A DNA stretch of 64,000 nt from Gloeocapsopsis dulcis (GTDB taxonomy: Bacteria > Cyanobacteriota > Cyanobacteriia > Cyanobacteriales > Chroococcidiopsidaceae): positions 171,501-235,500 of the forward strand of contig NZ_CP119968.1 of NCBI RefSeq assembly GCF_032163395.1, read 5' to 3'. Made by a program: the position numbers and the translations under genes. Of this stretch, positions 17,466 through 26,063 are shown piece by piece (the first letter of the stretch is position 1; every line of letters starts with the position of its first letter). Below the pieces are notes generated by a model. That model worked only from the letters and a program-made list of their open reading frames with translations, was not told the DNA's origin and did not search any database.

Positions 17466-17606
17466 TTCTTTAGCACAATATCCTTGCTGTAAAAATACGT
17501 ATTTGGATAGAAACTTAATCAGAATCTTTATTTTAGATTCACCCAATTTGCTTACGGCTTGCAGATAATAGAAGAATAGAAAATATATATAAAAATCAAT
17601 TTAAAT

Positions 17607-17819
17607 ATGAATACCTTTATTGCAATTCCCGCACGCTCAGATCCCACTATTTCTTCACCTAATAATTTACCTGGATTGCTTGAATGGTCAGTCCTAGGAT
17701 TAATTGCTATATTTCTGATTAAAGGTATTTGGAAAGAGTATCAAGAAAGTGAAAAAGCTGAGCGTGAGCTAACCAGCAAACTGATTGATAGACTTTTGAA
17801 AGAAAAATGTGATCGCTAA
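17607..17819 (+). CDS. Small single-pass membrane protein (holin-like position)
   Basis: This 70-residue protein has one hydrophobic helix (WSVLGLIAIFLIKGI, about residues 27-42) and a highly charged C-terminus with Lys/Glu heptads. The size, one helix and charged tail fit small phage holins, and it lies beside the peptidoglycan enzyme, but it is on the opposite strand from the operon. It overlaps the end of the next minus-strand gene by 4 bp. No family is recognised. Confidence 0.5.
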   Translation: MNTFIAIPARSDPTISSPNNLPGLLEWSVLGLIAIFLIKGIWKEYQESEKAERELTSKLIDRLLKEKCDR

Positions 17820-18247
17820 GTGCTTGTTTGATTAATATTATCAATTTTAGTTTCAATTGAATTTAAGCTACTTTGAATTCTTTCAAGCTTAATCGTTGTG
17901 TCAATATTGACTTCCTCGTCTGATTCCCAAATTGTTAAATCTAGCTGAGGCGTCCACAAGTGAATATAGATTTCAATGTTGTAAGCATAAGAAAAAGGAT
18001 TGTTAAATGCAATCTGCCGATTACCCAAATACAACCTACGCGGATCGCCTTTATTTAATCCAGTTTCACTGCTATAAAAAATTGGGAATAATGTTGCAGC
18101 CAACTTGTAAGATCGCTTGCCGAACGGGAATGCTGGATCGGTATTCAAAGCAGCATTCACCGTAATGATTGAGCTACGAAACAAATGACTAAAAGTAAAC
18201 GGAGTATTATATTGAAGGACTCGCTGATTGATTACTTGTTGCCACAT
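17816..18247 (-). CDS. Hypothetical protein of the unknown operon (143 aa)
   Basis: This protein of unknown family has many aromatic residues in short beta-like segments (YNTPFTFSHLF, NPFSYAYNIEIYIHLW) and ends in a probable coiled coil (KLERIQSSLNSIETKIDNI). A globular beta domain followed by a C-terminal helix is common in virion fibre or spike proteins, but that is inference. It overlaps the upstream 85-aa gene by 41 bp on the same strand, so they are likely co-translated. Confidence 0.5.
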   Translation of the reverse strand: MWQQVINQRVLQYNTPFTFSHLFRSSIITVNAALNTDPAFPFGKRSYKLAATLFPIFYSSETGLNKGDPRRLYLGNRQIAFNNPFSYAYNIEIYIHLWTPQLDLTIWESDEEVNIDTTIKLERIQSSLNSIETKIDNINQTST

Positions 18248-18464
18248 TTGCTGTAGAAGTTTTCAATGTGATTCCTTTTGATGCGGGAACAACTTGTATT
18301 TCACGATCTGTGTATTGATTTTGCAAGGTTCCTGCGGCTTGTCTCGCAGCACCAACATCTTCAAAAAATGTAGTTTGAATTAAATCTTGAGTTATAGCAG
18401 ATCCACCCCAGTAACCCACAGATCCATCAGCATCTGATATCAAACAAATAACAAATCCGTCCAT
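18207..18464 (-). CDS. Hypothetical protein of the unknown operon (85 aa)
   Basis: This small acidic protein starts MDGFVICLISDADGSVGYW and ends Ser/Thr-rich. No motif or family is recognised. It sits in the operon between the two related small proteins upstream and the 143-aa protein downstream. Confidence 0.5.
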   Translation of the reverse strand: MDGFVICLISDADGSVGYWGGSAITQDLIQTTFFEDVGAARQAAGTLQNQYTDREIQVVPASKGITLKTSTANVATSNQSASPSI

Positions 18465-18484
18465 GATGATTCACACCTAATTAA

Positions 18485-18841
18485 TTAAAAGAATGTTGCT
18501 TTAGTTGGGATTCTAGCAGATGTGATTACACCGCCCCTAAATGATTTTCCAATTAACGCATCAAGCGCAGTTGCCAACTTGTCTCGTGTAACCAATATGC
18601 GCCCTGTTCGACGTCTCCCGCCAGCATCATATTGAACAGCGACTCTAAACACTTTTCCCGATTGGAGCAAACTGCCAACCGAAACAATTGGCTCGTCTTT
18701 CTCTGCATCCGGTGCTTTGGTAATACCTGAAACCGTATCAATCGATCCAGCGTAGCTATTTGGTGCTTGTAGAAAGTAATATCTACTTAGAACAGAATCT
18801 TTTGTAATAGTAGCTACAAATTTTTCAAGAATTGGAGCCAT
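18485..18841 (-). CDS. Hypothetical protein, paralogue of the 115-aa neighbour (118 aa)
   Basis: The C-terminal half (GRRRTGRILVTRDKLATALD ... FRGGVITSARI) lines up with that of the gene at 18848-19195 (LQRSKILCPPSRVQEAIQSL ... YRGYKIHSAYF), indicating an old duplication. Both combine a beta-rich N-terminus with a basic C-terminus. Function is unknown; the 6-bp gap between the two genes supports joint transcription. Confidence 0.55.
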   Translation of the reverse strand: MAPILEKFVATITKDSVLSRYYFLQAPNSYAGSIDTVSGITKAPDAEKDEPIVSVGSLLQSGKVFRVAVQYDAGGRRRTGRILVTRDKLATALDALIGKSFRGGVITSARIPTKATFF

Positions 18842-18847
18842 AAATTA

Positions 18848-19195
18848 TTATCCTAAACGTCGTTGTTGACCAAAGTAAGCGGAGTGGATCTTGTAGCCTC
18901 TATATTCATCATTTTCTAATGATTGAATTGCCTCTTGCACTCTACTTGGAGGGCAGAGGATCTTACTTCTTTGTAATCGAGTGCCTTTTTTATAAAGAAT
19001 TGTGAGTTCTAGCAAGGCACCGTTTCTTAATGCTTGCTGTTTAGTTAATACGAACTTGCCTTTTATTTCAGAAGCGCTAGCTTTAGAAAAACCTAATTTA
19101 CTATCAATACTGTTGTAGTAACTTTCAGGTAATTTAATTCCATATGTTGACCCTCCATAACTGAAGGTATATGTTATTCTGCGTACTCCAGCCAT
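18848..19195 (-). CDS. Hypothetical protein, paralogue of the 118-aa neighbour (115 aa)
   Basis: It begins MAGVRRITYTFSYGGSTYGI and shows the same basic C-terminal pattern as the following gene. It is the first gene after a consensus-like promoter at 19224-19252, so the genes from here to 16971 may form a second transcription unit of the element. No family is recognised. Confidence 0.55.
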   Translation of the reverse strand: MAGVRRITYTFSYGGSTYGIKLPESYYNSIDSKLGFSKASASEIKGKFVLTKQQALRNGALLELTILYKKGTRLQRSKILCPPSRVQEAIQSLENDEYRGYKIHSAYFGQQRRLG

Positions 19196-19223
19196 AAATT
19201 ATTGCTGTTAGTTTGACAACCAA

Positions 19224-19252
19224 AGCATAGCCAATCAAATAACGACTGTCAA
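19224..19252 (-). promoter_or_regulatory. Sigma70-type promoter inside the operon
   Basis: On the minus strand TTGACA (19252-19247) is followed after exactly 17 bp by TATGCT (19229-19224), about 30 bp before the ATG at 19195. The -35 is perfect and the -10 matches at 4 of 6. Confidence 0.6.
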
Positions 19253-19334
19253 GCGCCCAAATGTCTATGTAGTAACGGTTGCAAGTCGTACAAAAAGGGC
19301 GATACTATATAGTGTCTGCCAACGTACGCAACAC

Positions 19335-20027
19335 TTACACAACTCGAATCAAAGGTTCCTCACGAGTACCTAGAGTATCGACAAGAGCTATTGGTTTAGC
19401 TATCCCCCATAAGTGCAATTCTGCATATCTAAACTTAATATCCTCTAGTGGTCTCCGTCGTGGAAGTCTGCGTTGTTCTCCATATATGCGTTTTTGGGCT
19501 GTAATTTCTGGGTAAGATGCTCTAGAAACGCTTATGCGTAAATTACTCCAATCAGGAACTTTGTTTTCGATTGCCATTACCTGAGTAATTATTTTTCTAG
19601 CTTCGGCTTCGTTCTTTACATATAATTTGAAATCCCAGCCATTTTTTCTATCTCTGTAGGAAGCAATGTCTTTCCCTTTTTGCCATACAAATAAATCAGG
19701 CTGTGTAAATAAATTTCTTATCCGTTCTGCTCTAACTCTGGCATTAGTTGGCGTAAACGTCTCTTCAGTTTCTCCTACTACTCGATAGCAAATTTCTCCA
19801 TGTACTCTTGGTAGTCCATCTCTTGTTTCATTACGTAATTGATAAAACGCCAGTTTTATTTGTGGTGCAAAAGTGTAATGATCCTGAAATGTGGTAACAG
19901 GAATTGTATATAATCCTCTGTCTAAATTAGCTTCAAATAGCTGATACATCATTTTTAATTGCGGTATCAACTGCATTAATTCCTGTCTGGTTCCTTGGAG
20001 CTTGACTATCTGTTCTTCATCAGCCAT
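19335..20027 (-). CDS. Hypothetical protein of the unknown operon (230 aa)
   Basis: A soluble, basic protein without recognised family. It opens with a possible helical pair (IVKLQGTRQELMQLIPQLKM) and continues with mixed alpha/beta sequence rich in Arg. The start overlaps the end of the 289-aa membrane protein by 8 bp, a sign of translational coupling. A 139-bp gap with a promoter follows. Confidence 0.55.
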   Translation of the reverse strand: MADEEQIVKLQGTRQELMQLIPQLKMMYQLFEANLDRGLYTIPVTTFQDHYTFAPQIKLAFYQLRNETRDGLPRVHGEICYRVVGETEETFTPTNARVRAERIRNLFTQPDLFVWQKGKDIASYRDRKNGWDFKLYVKNEAEARKIITQVMAIENKVPDWSNLRISVSRASYPEITAQKRIYGEQRRLPRRRPLEDIKFRYAELHLWGIAKPIALVDTLGTREEPLIRVV

Positions 20028-20889
20028 TTGTGATTACTGTAGGGTTAATTCTAATAGTAGTTACTTCTTCTTCGCCAGGCACTTTATTTGCTTCTTTCAT
20101 TGCTCGATAGTAGTCGTCTATTTCAAAAGCAACAACGTAGCCTGCATCTATTATTGCATCTTCAAATCCTTCGATCAACTCCTCTACAAAATTCTGCCAA
20201 TCTGTGGGTAATCGTTCAATTTGATCTTCTATTTTTTGAGCAAACGAAGCATTAGGTAAAGGTGCCGTAATTGGTTCCATTCCAAACCATTCATTACGGC
20301 GACAAGTAAGAATAAATGCAGCAATACTATTTCTCACCATAATGCGTTGAATATTCATGAGGTAATTCAGCACTAAACTCCTAATTTCCTCATTACTTTC
20401 TTCAGCTAGTGCTAAGCCTATTCTTGCGCTCAAAACAGGCACAGTAATGCCAGCGGCGGCAGCTGATGAACTTTTCCCTAATTTGCCTATAGTTTTACCA
20501 ATTGCAAAGTTAGCTAGCCGCATAACACTATAGCCTAGAGTACTACCAATGATAGGGGCGAGTCCATCTTTAATTAATTTATTATTCGCCTTAATTTGTG
20601 CTTCTAAAACTGCATCTGCTGTGTTCCAATCGAACATTTTAACCGCAAAGTATGCCTGCACTAGCATCTGAAAAATATTAGAGATACTAAAAGGAAATAC
20701 TCGCGTAATGATGCCAAAAATGAAGCCTGCAAAGCGCGATAGTTTATGTGCTAGCCAACCTAAACCAGAGGTAATTGGTGGAGCGTCGCCACTAATCGGA
20801 TTGATGCGGCGTATGCCTTGTGGATCTCCAGTATTTTGAATTCTAGTACGCCGTGATCTTAATAAAGCTTCAGTAATGATTGTAGGCAT
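20020..20889 (-). CDS. Hypothetical membrane-associated protein of the unknown operon (289 aa)
   Basis: Several hydrophobic segments (FAGFIFGIITRVFPFSI near residue 55, the LVQAYFAVKMF region, and the small-residue-rich SSAAAAGITVPVLSARIGLA near 145) suggest membrane contact or helical packing. The C-terminal third is acidic and soluble. It follows the large coiled-coil protein by 2 bp. A channel or tail-tip role can be imagined but not supported. Confidence 0.55.
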   Translation of the reverse strand: MPTIITEALLRSRRTRIQNTGDPQGIRRINPISGDAPPITSGLGWLAHKLSRFAGFIFGIITRVFPFSISNIFQMLVQAYFAVKMFDWNTADAVLEAQIKANNKLIKDGLAPIIGSTLGYSVMRLANFAIGKTIGKLGKSSSAAAAGITVPVLSARIGLALAEESNEEIRSLVLNYLMNIQRIMVRNSIAAFILTCRRNEWFGMEPITAPLPNASFAQKIEDQIERLPTDWQNFVEELIEGFEDAIIDAGYVVAFEIDDYYRAMKEANKVPGEEEVTTIRINPTVITNG

Positions 20890-20891
20890 CG

Positions 20892-23187
20892 CTAAGAATT
20901 AGTATTTCTATCTGGTTTATCGTCAGTATCGATATCAGTTTTAGTTCCTGTTGCGTGTTCCTCCATTCTTCTTATAAATTTGTCCCATTCATTGTCTAAC
21001 TTCTCTTTTTCTTTTACCTTGTCTTCCTTAATGCCATCGCCCGTAATTCTTGTCACATTATCTGCATCTGGCTTCAATGGTCTGTACAACGCTGCTCTAG
21101 CAATTTCACCATCTTCTAAGATGCGGCGTAGCACTAAGCGCATATCAACTGGATCAGTGTTCTTAAAGCCTATAGCTTGTTGAGTTGATGGTTTTAAAAA
21201 GTCGCCCAACTCACTTTCTTGCAATTTGCCATCCAAGCCAACCGCGCCAGGAGTAACCGATATCGGAACTGGGAAGCTTGTTGCTTGCCCTTGGAATCCC
21301 ATATAATCAATGACTGCTTTGACGTAGCTGACGGCTTGCAATGCAGCAGTTTTGGCGCCGATCGCCTCCGCAGTGGCGTGAACGCCTACATTTACCGAGG
21401 TGTCGGCATCAAATGCGATTTCTGCAAGTAATCCCGTGATTTCGGCGATCGCTTCGGCAATGTTCTCAAATTTGAGCATTTGTTTATTGCCGTTTTCGTC
21501 AGTGCGCTCAATCTTAATAGGGAATAGCCCTATTAAGGCGTCCCATTGCTTCAATGACCACACTTGAAAATCAACTTGGTCGTTAATAATTATTGTCTTG
21601 TCAAGGTAATCGTCGAGCAGGTATTCAGGAAGAATCATTGGGTATTTATTTGTGCCCAATTTATTTTGAAGATTGCGTACTCGTAAATTGGTATCTGTAT
21701 CAATTGCCGTGTCACCTGCGTTTACTAAATTCCCAAGATTTTGTTTTATCCAATCTTGCAAGCTTTGATTACCTTGATTGATTGCTTTGGTTGTGCAACC
21801 TCCAGGCTGCGTGGTGCGACACGTTCCTGTAGCTGCGGCATTAGCTAGTGCATCTGGTGTCGTTTGACGAGCAATAGTTTCTAGTGGCGCTTTAATTTTT
21901 GTAACTGTACTATCTGGAATTCCTTTGAGTAACACTGTAATTCCAGCTAATCCAGTGCCAATTTTAGTAAGTTCTTCTAATCCTTTTTGGTTCACTTTTT
22001 CGCCTTCTGTTACTCTCTGTTTAAGTTTATTAAGGTCTTGTTGAATAGCAGGTATTTGAGAAGAATTTATGTTTGTTGGTGATTGCTGAATTTGCTTAAT
22101 TAAGGGAGATTGTTGAATTGTATTATTAACTATTTGTGGAATAATTGTTTGCTGTCTAATTTGTTCTGCTTTTGCTTGTTCTGCTGTGATTCCCGTAGCT
22201 TGTCGAACAGTTGTATTAATGAATTTTGTCAGTGCAGCTTCATCTTTAGTGATTCCAGTAGATGGCGTGATAGTTACCCTTGTGCGTGGTTGGTTGAGCG
22301 CTTGATTTGCTTTTGCATTAGCGGCTTGTGCCGTGGTGTTTGCATTGTTAGCTGTATTGTTTACAGTATTAGCTGTCTGCAATGCTTGATTGGTTTTGCT
22401 AACTCCTTTATCAGCAGTCTGCTGTGCTTTTTGGGCTGCTGCGCGCACTGGCGGGATTGCTTCTAAGGCTTCAGTAGCCTTTGCCACACCTTCGTTGGCA
22501 GTCTGCTGTGCTTTTTGGGCTGCTGCGCGCACTGGCGGGATTGCCGCATTAGCATCTTTCGCCAGCTGCACACCTTCGTTGGCAGTCTGCTGTGCTTTTT
22601 GGGCTGCTGCGCGCACTGGCGGGATTGCTTCTAAGGCTTCAGTAGCCTTTGCCACACCTTCGTCAGCAGTGCGTTGTGCTATTTTGGGCTGCTGCGCGCA
22701 CTGGCGGGATTGCCGCATTAGCATCTTTCGCTAGTTGCACACCTTCGTCAGCAGTGCGTTGTGCTTTTTGAGCGATTGCCTTGACACCGCCTACAATTCC
22801 AAATAATTTTGATAAGTCAGCCGCGACTGAGTCGATGTACCTTTCTACGCCGTCAATCCTTGCAGGAAGAATTTCGACCACGCCATATAGTGCAAGTAGT
22901 CCCGATACTGTGCCGATCAAACCTAATACTTTGCCGAGTGCGTTATTAGCAACTCCACCAGCATTTGTAGCTAGCTGTGCAGCCCTGCCTGCTTCCCGTA
23001 GTGCATCCCCTGCTTGTTGTTGTGCCACAAAACCTACTGCTGCTGCTGCTGCAATTTCAGGTTTTAATAATTGCTTAGCTCCAGCAATAGCTTTATTAAT
23101 AATTGCTTGCTCGTTTACACGCGGGATGCTATCAACTTTTCTTTCTAATCGGGCGATCGCAGCGTAAATATCAGCACATTCAGACAT
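20892..23187 (-). pseudogene. Large Ala-rich coiled-coil protein with 28-residue repeats, frameshifted
   Basis: The two frames 23187-22663 and 22724-20892 form one gene of about 760 codons if the extra A at 22681 is removed. The other repeat copies read ctttttggg where this copy reads ctattttggg. Order: an N-terminal helix region, a hydrophobic Ala/Gly-rich segment near residues 60-110, five tandem 28-residue repeats (AIPPVRAAAQKAQ...), a long Ala/Asn/Gln-rich helix and a mixed C-terminal domain of about 300 residues. A long helical rod with an embedded hydrophobic segment recalls phage tape-measure proteins, but there is no sequence match. Sequencing error, phase variation or decay could explain the shift. 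Confidence 0.65.
22395..22775 (-). repeat. Tandem 84-bp repeats in the coiled-coil gene
   Basis: About five copies of an 84-bp unit encode AIPPVRAAAQKAQ(Q/R)TA(N/D)EGV plus an alternating tail, QLAKDANA or AKATEALE. The alternation gives a 168-bp higher-order unit, as expected from unequal crossing-over. The frameshifting base at 22681 is in the second copy. Confidence 0.8.
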
Positions 23188-23188
23188 A

Positions 23189-23884
23189 CTAGATCCTCGC
23201 TGCTAAATTATTAATTCGTGCCGCTACTTTTTTGCAAGGAATACAGCAGTAACCAGGATAACCAGGGGCATTACAGCGAATCGTTCCTTCAGGACATCCC
23301 TCGCAGGCTACGCTAAATTTGCCAGGAGCTTCACCGAAATCGCTAAATATTTCTTGATTTTCATAAGAAACAATTAATCGAACATATTTTTTTGGATCGC
23401 CGCAATCATCTGGTTGACCGTCTATTCTTCTAACACTAGTTATTGCACCGCTTATTCCGTAATTCCATGAATAGCTCGATGCAAATATATTTGGTGGATT
23501 GTGTTCCACATATCCTAAGTGGCGGAGCGTCTCAATCCCACTTGCAGAATCTTTACTTAGAACGCCGTGCGCAGTAGCACTAATAGTAAAACCTCCAGTA
23601 GGATTCCCAGGATATTTAGTAGGAATTTCTTTAATCATGCCTTTAACAATACCTGAATAATACACCGTAACAATATGTATACCTTGCTGTGTTTCATGTC
23701 CTAAACTAAAGACTCTATAGGCTTTAGCTTCATAATCAACTGGGCATTGTCCACCAGTAAATTGAGGATTGAATGGTTCTAGCTTTACATCAATAGGTGA
23801 TACCGCAGATTCATAAACTTTCTGATTTGAATCAGCAAATTTGTAAGTAACTGTTGGTTTATCGCCAAATTTGCAGTAAGGCAT
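23189..23884 (-). CDS. Hypothetical protein with Cys-rich C-terminus (231 aa)
   Basis: The first two thirds look like a beta-sandwich region (VTYKFADSNQKVYESAV, IVTVYYSGIVKGMI). The end carries a Cys cluster (VACEGCPEGTIRCNAPG, YCCIPCKK), about seven Cys within 25 residues, that could bind metal or form disulphides. No signal peptide is seen. It starts 2 bp after the 203-aa gene. No function can be assigned. Confidence 0.55.
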   Translation of the reverse strand: MPYCKFGDKPTVTYKFADSNQKVYESAVSPIDVKLEPFNPQFTGGQCPVDYEAKAYRVFSLGHETQQGIHIVTVYYSGIVKGMIKEIPTKYPGNPTGGFTISATAHGVLSKDSASGIETLRHLGYVEHNPPNIFASSYSWNYGISGAITSVRRIDGQPDDCGDPKKYVRLIVSYENQEIFSDFGEAPGKFSVACEGCPEGTIRCNAPGYPGYCCIPCKKVAARINNLAARI

Positions 23885-23886
23885 AA

Positions 23887-24498
23887 TTAACCAAGAATAT
23901 TGTTAGGTGTAATCGAAACATCAGCATTAGTTATTTCTAAATAAAGGTATTGAGCCGTAACGCGAAAATTTACTAATATTATAGATTGCAGCAAGGTAAC
24001 GTTATTTTTGACAATGAATTCTTGTTTGAACAGTTCAACAGAAATCCGCGATATTGAATCATTAGACTCATAATCTTTTACTCGTAAGAGTAAAGCAATC
24101 ACCAAGGATTCAGCAGTATTATTTGAGGATGGCGTAATTAACGGTAAATCGCTCTTTCTGATAATTAAATGCGTTGCTGTTTGTGCAGCATTTTCACCAA
24201 AAAATCGAGCAAACCTAGATAAATAATTATGAAATTCTCCTATTCTAGGATTTACAAATCCGTTAATTTGGTTTTGTAAAATCCCTGCATAATATCCTTG
24301 AAAATAGCTCAAATCACTGGATGTGGAAAGACTGCAATCATTGATTGAACCAATCAATGTGATTTCACCCTCAAGCTTTAAAAGTAGTAATTCACCTAAT
24401 TGACCTTGATAAACTTCAAGCGAATTAGCACCAGCTATTAAGAAAGATAGATTAATACTTCCATTAATTGCTGCTTCCTGACCATCTATTACAGCCAT
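23887..24498 (-). CDS. Hypothetical protein, C-terminal half paralogous to the operon's first gene (203 aa)
   Basis: The C-terminal half (LIIRKSDLPL ... NNTAESLVIALLLRVKD ... IVKNNVTLLQSI) matches the 109-aa protein at 25277-25606 (LTISKADLVT ... TNTAESLMVGILLLAKD ... LVTRNNQTFRQK). The N-terminal half is an extra beta-rich domain. Two related subunits of different length in one operon suggest parts of an assembled structure. It overlaps the upstream gene by 1 bp. Confidence 0.55.
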   Translation of the reverse strand: MAVIDGQEAAINGSINLSFLIAGANSLEVYQGQLGELLLLKLEGEITLIGSINDCSLSTSSDLSYFQGYYAGILQNQINGFVNPRIGEFHNYLSRFARFFGENAAQTATHLIIRKSDLPLITPSSNNTAESLVIALLLRVKDYESNDSISRISVELFKQEFIVKNNVTLLQSIILVNFRVTAQYLYLEITNADVSITPNNILG

Positions 24499-25274
24499 TA
24501 TGCAACCCTCACGGCTAACCCACCCGTAGCAGGATTGAGAATTAAGTACTGATTTGTACTTCCTGGCACTTGCACAATATCAAATCGCGTCGTGCCACTG
24601 GCGGCAACCATAATTAGATCGTCGCTGCTTCTCCCTGATATTCCTTGATTGGATTGCGTGTAAGTAATTACCCCCTGCAATATATCTCTGCGGTTAGTAA
24701 TAGTATTAGCAATCACCATTCGACCAATATTTAAACTCGTATCGTGTTCTGTGTTGCTATAAGGATTTATTGTGCTTCCTCTTAATAGAGCAAACGTGCT
24801 ACTTACTGGTAAAAAGCAATAATTCCACGCGTCTAAATTCCACCATGCAGGTCGGCTTTGCGGCGCGATAAATCCTAAAGGAAAATAAATACTTCCTTGA
24901 AACAACATAACTAGCCTAAATTCACTGGCTGCATTTAGAGCAACAAAATTAATCTGAACATTGCTTGCAAATGCTGTATAAATTAATTCGCTACTATTGC
25001 CAGTGCCGCTATTTGTGCCAGCATTCCAAGTAGCGAAAATTTGTTGGGCAACAACAAGTCCTGTTGTTACCCTGATCCGAATAAAAGTTGTGCCGTAAAT
25101 CCTTGTATTATCTAAGATAACAGCATAAACAACTACTCTATCCGTGCCACTTAAAAATTCACTGGTAGGCGCGGGATAGCCAGCATTAGTAAATGCTTGC
25201 TTAATGCCATCATAAAGCGATTGTTGCGTAATAGTAGGCGCAACAAAACTATCAATTCTAGCAGCGATCGCCAT
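24498..25274 (-). CDS. Hypothetical beta-rich protein of the unknown operon (258 aa)
   Basis: The sequence alternates short beta strands with Asn/Thr/Ser/Gly loops (FIRIRVTTGLVV, TWNAGTNSGTGNSSEL) throughout its length, like tail-fibre or receptor-binding proteins. It has no signal peptide and no recognised family. It begins 2 bp after the first gene of the operon. Confidence 0.5.
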   Translation of the reverse strand: MAIAARIDSFVAPTITQQSLYDGIKQAFTNAGYPAPTSEFLSGTDRVVVYAVILDNTRIYGTTFIRIRVTTGLVVAQQIFATWNAGTNSGTGNSSELIYTAFASNVQINFVALNAASEFRLVMLFQGSIYFPLGFIAPQSRPAWWNLDAWNYCFLPVSSTFALLRGSTINPYSNTEHDTSLNIGRMVIANTITNRRDILQGVITYTQSNQGISGRSSDDLIMVAASGTTRFDIVQVPGSTNQYLILNPATGGLAVRVA

Positions 25275-25276
25275 AA

Positions 25277-25606
25277 TTAATAATCATCCGGATCGATTGT
25301 GCTGCTAGTATCAAGCTTTTGCAAGTTAATTGAATAAGTTTTTTGCCTGAAAGTTTGGTTGTTGCGCGTAACTAACGAATCAAAACTATCTTCAATTGAA
25401 ATTGATTGATCTGGATTGGTATCTAATCCTGCTGCTGTGAGTGCATCTTTGGCAAGCAGCAATATACCTACCATTAAAGATTCTGCTGTATTAGTTGCGC
25501 TAGCTGTCAGTCCCTTGGTAACTAGATCTGCTTTGGAGATCGTGAGTGTGGTTGCGTCTTGTGTCGCGCCGCTACCGAATACTTGTTGAATTGTTGGTTC
25601 TGGCAA
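25277..25606 (-). CDS. First gene of the unknown operon (109 aa)
   Basis: The protein is a single copy of the domain repeated at the C-terminus of the 203-aa protein. The start is a TTG at 25606 (LPEPTIQQVF). Being first in the operon and short, it is a candidate for a repeated subunit. The region upstream carries an inverted repeat (25663-25683) likely used for control. Function unknown. Confidence 0.5.
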   Translation of the reverse strand: MPEPTIQQVFGSGATQDATTLTISKADLVTKGLTASATNTAESLMVGILLLAKDALTAAGLDTNPDQSISIEDSFDSLVTRNNQTFRQKTYSINLQKLDTSSTIDPDDY

Positions 25607-25662
25607 TTTTATAAAATCTCAATTCTTCATATCTAAAATACTGTTTCATCTAATTAATAGCT

Positions 25663-25683
25663 ATACTATCGATTAGATAGTAT
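25663..25683. promoter_or_regulatory. Operator-like palindrome between the operon and the RHH gene
   Basis: ATACTATC and GATAGTAT flank a 5-bp spacer. The site ends 11 bp before the RHH-protein ATG and 57 bp before the operon's first codon, in the divergent promoter region. The RHH protein is the natural binding candidate. Confidence 0.55.
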
Positions 25684-25693
25684 TTGTACTGAT

Positions 25694-25858
25694 ATGAACA
25701 AAAACAAAAGATTTACCGACAATCTAAACTCAATTAGAGTTAAACCCGAACAGCATGAAGCCTTAAAAGTGTTATCCGAAAAATGGCAAACTTCGCTTAG
25801 CCATTTAGTTAGATTGGCAATTGTAGAATTTTTAGAAAAGCACGGTGTTGACGTGTAA
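25694..25858 (+). CDS. Small ribbon-helix-helix DNA-binding protein (54 aa)
   Basis: ATG at 25694 opens 54 codons ending at 25858. The pattern NSIRVKPEQHEALKVLSEKW then TSLSHLVRLAIVEFLEKHG is that of a CopG/Arc-type beta strand and two helices. It is transcribed away from the structural operon across an inverted repeat, so it probably represses both itself and the operon. Confidence 0.65.
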   Translation: MNKNKRFTDNLNSIRVKPEQHEALKVLSEKWQTSLSHLVRLAIVEFLEKHGVDV

Positions 25859-25868
25859 TTTTACCAAG

Positions 25869-26057
25869 CTATTCATCAAAATTATCTTTGATGTACTTTG
25901 CCAATTCACTATCTGAAAGTCGGTTCAGTTTGTTGAACGCGCGTTTTCTCAATTCGCTATGCCAATCAGCCGCCGCAACACCAGTGCGGCGCGATAGCTC
26001 CTCGCACGCTAGGGTGAATGCGATCGCTACCCAAATCGTTCTATAAGTTCGCTTCAT
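25869..26057 (-). CDS. Hypothetical small protein (62 aa)
   Basis: The sequence has a hydrophobic N-terminal helix (IWVAIAFTLACEELS) and a charged C-terminus (LRKRAFNKLNRLSDSELA). It follows the LuxR-type regulator by 6 bp on the same strand and is probably co-transcribed with it. No family is recognised. Confidence 0.45.
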   Translation of the reverse strand: MKRTYRTIWVAIAFTLACEELSRRTGVAAADWHSELRKRAFNKLNRLSDSELAKYIKDNFDE

Positions 26058-26063
26058 TAACCG

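Noticed and set aside
20980-23167. Plus-strand open frames rich in Cys, Trp and Ala opposite the coiled-coil gene
   Set aside because: They are shadows of the repetitive minus-strand gene; their residue bias follows from its Ala/Gln codons.
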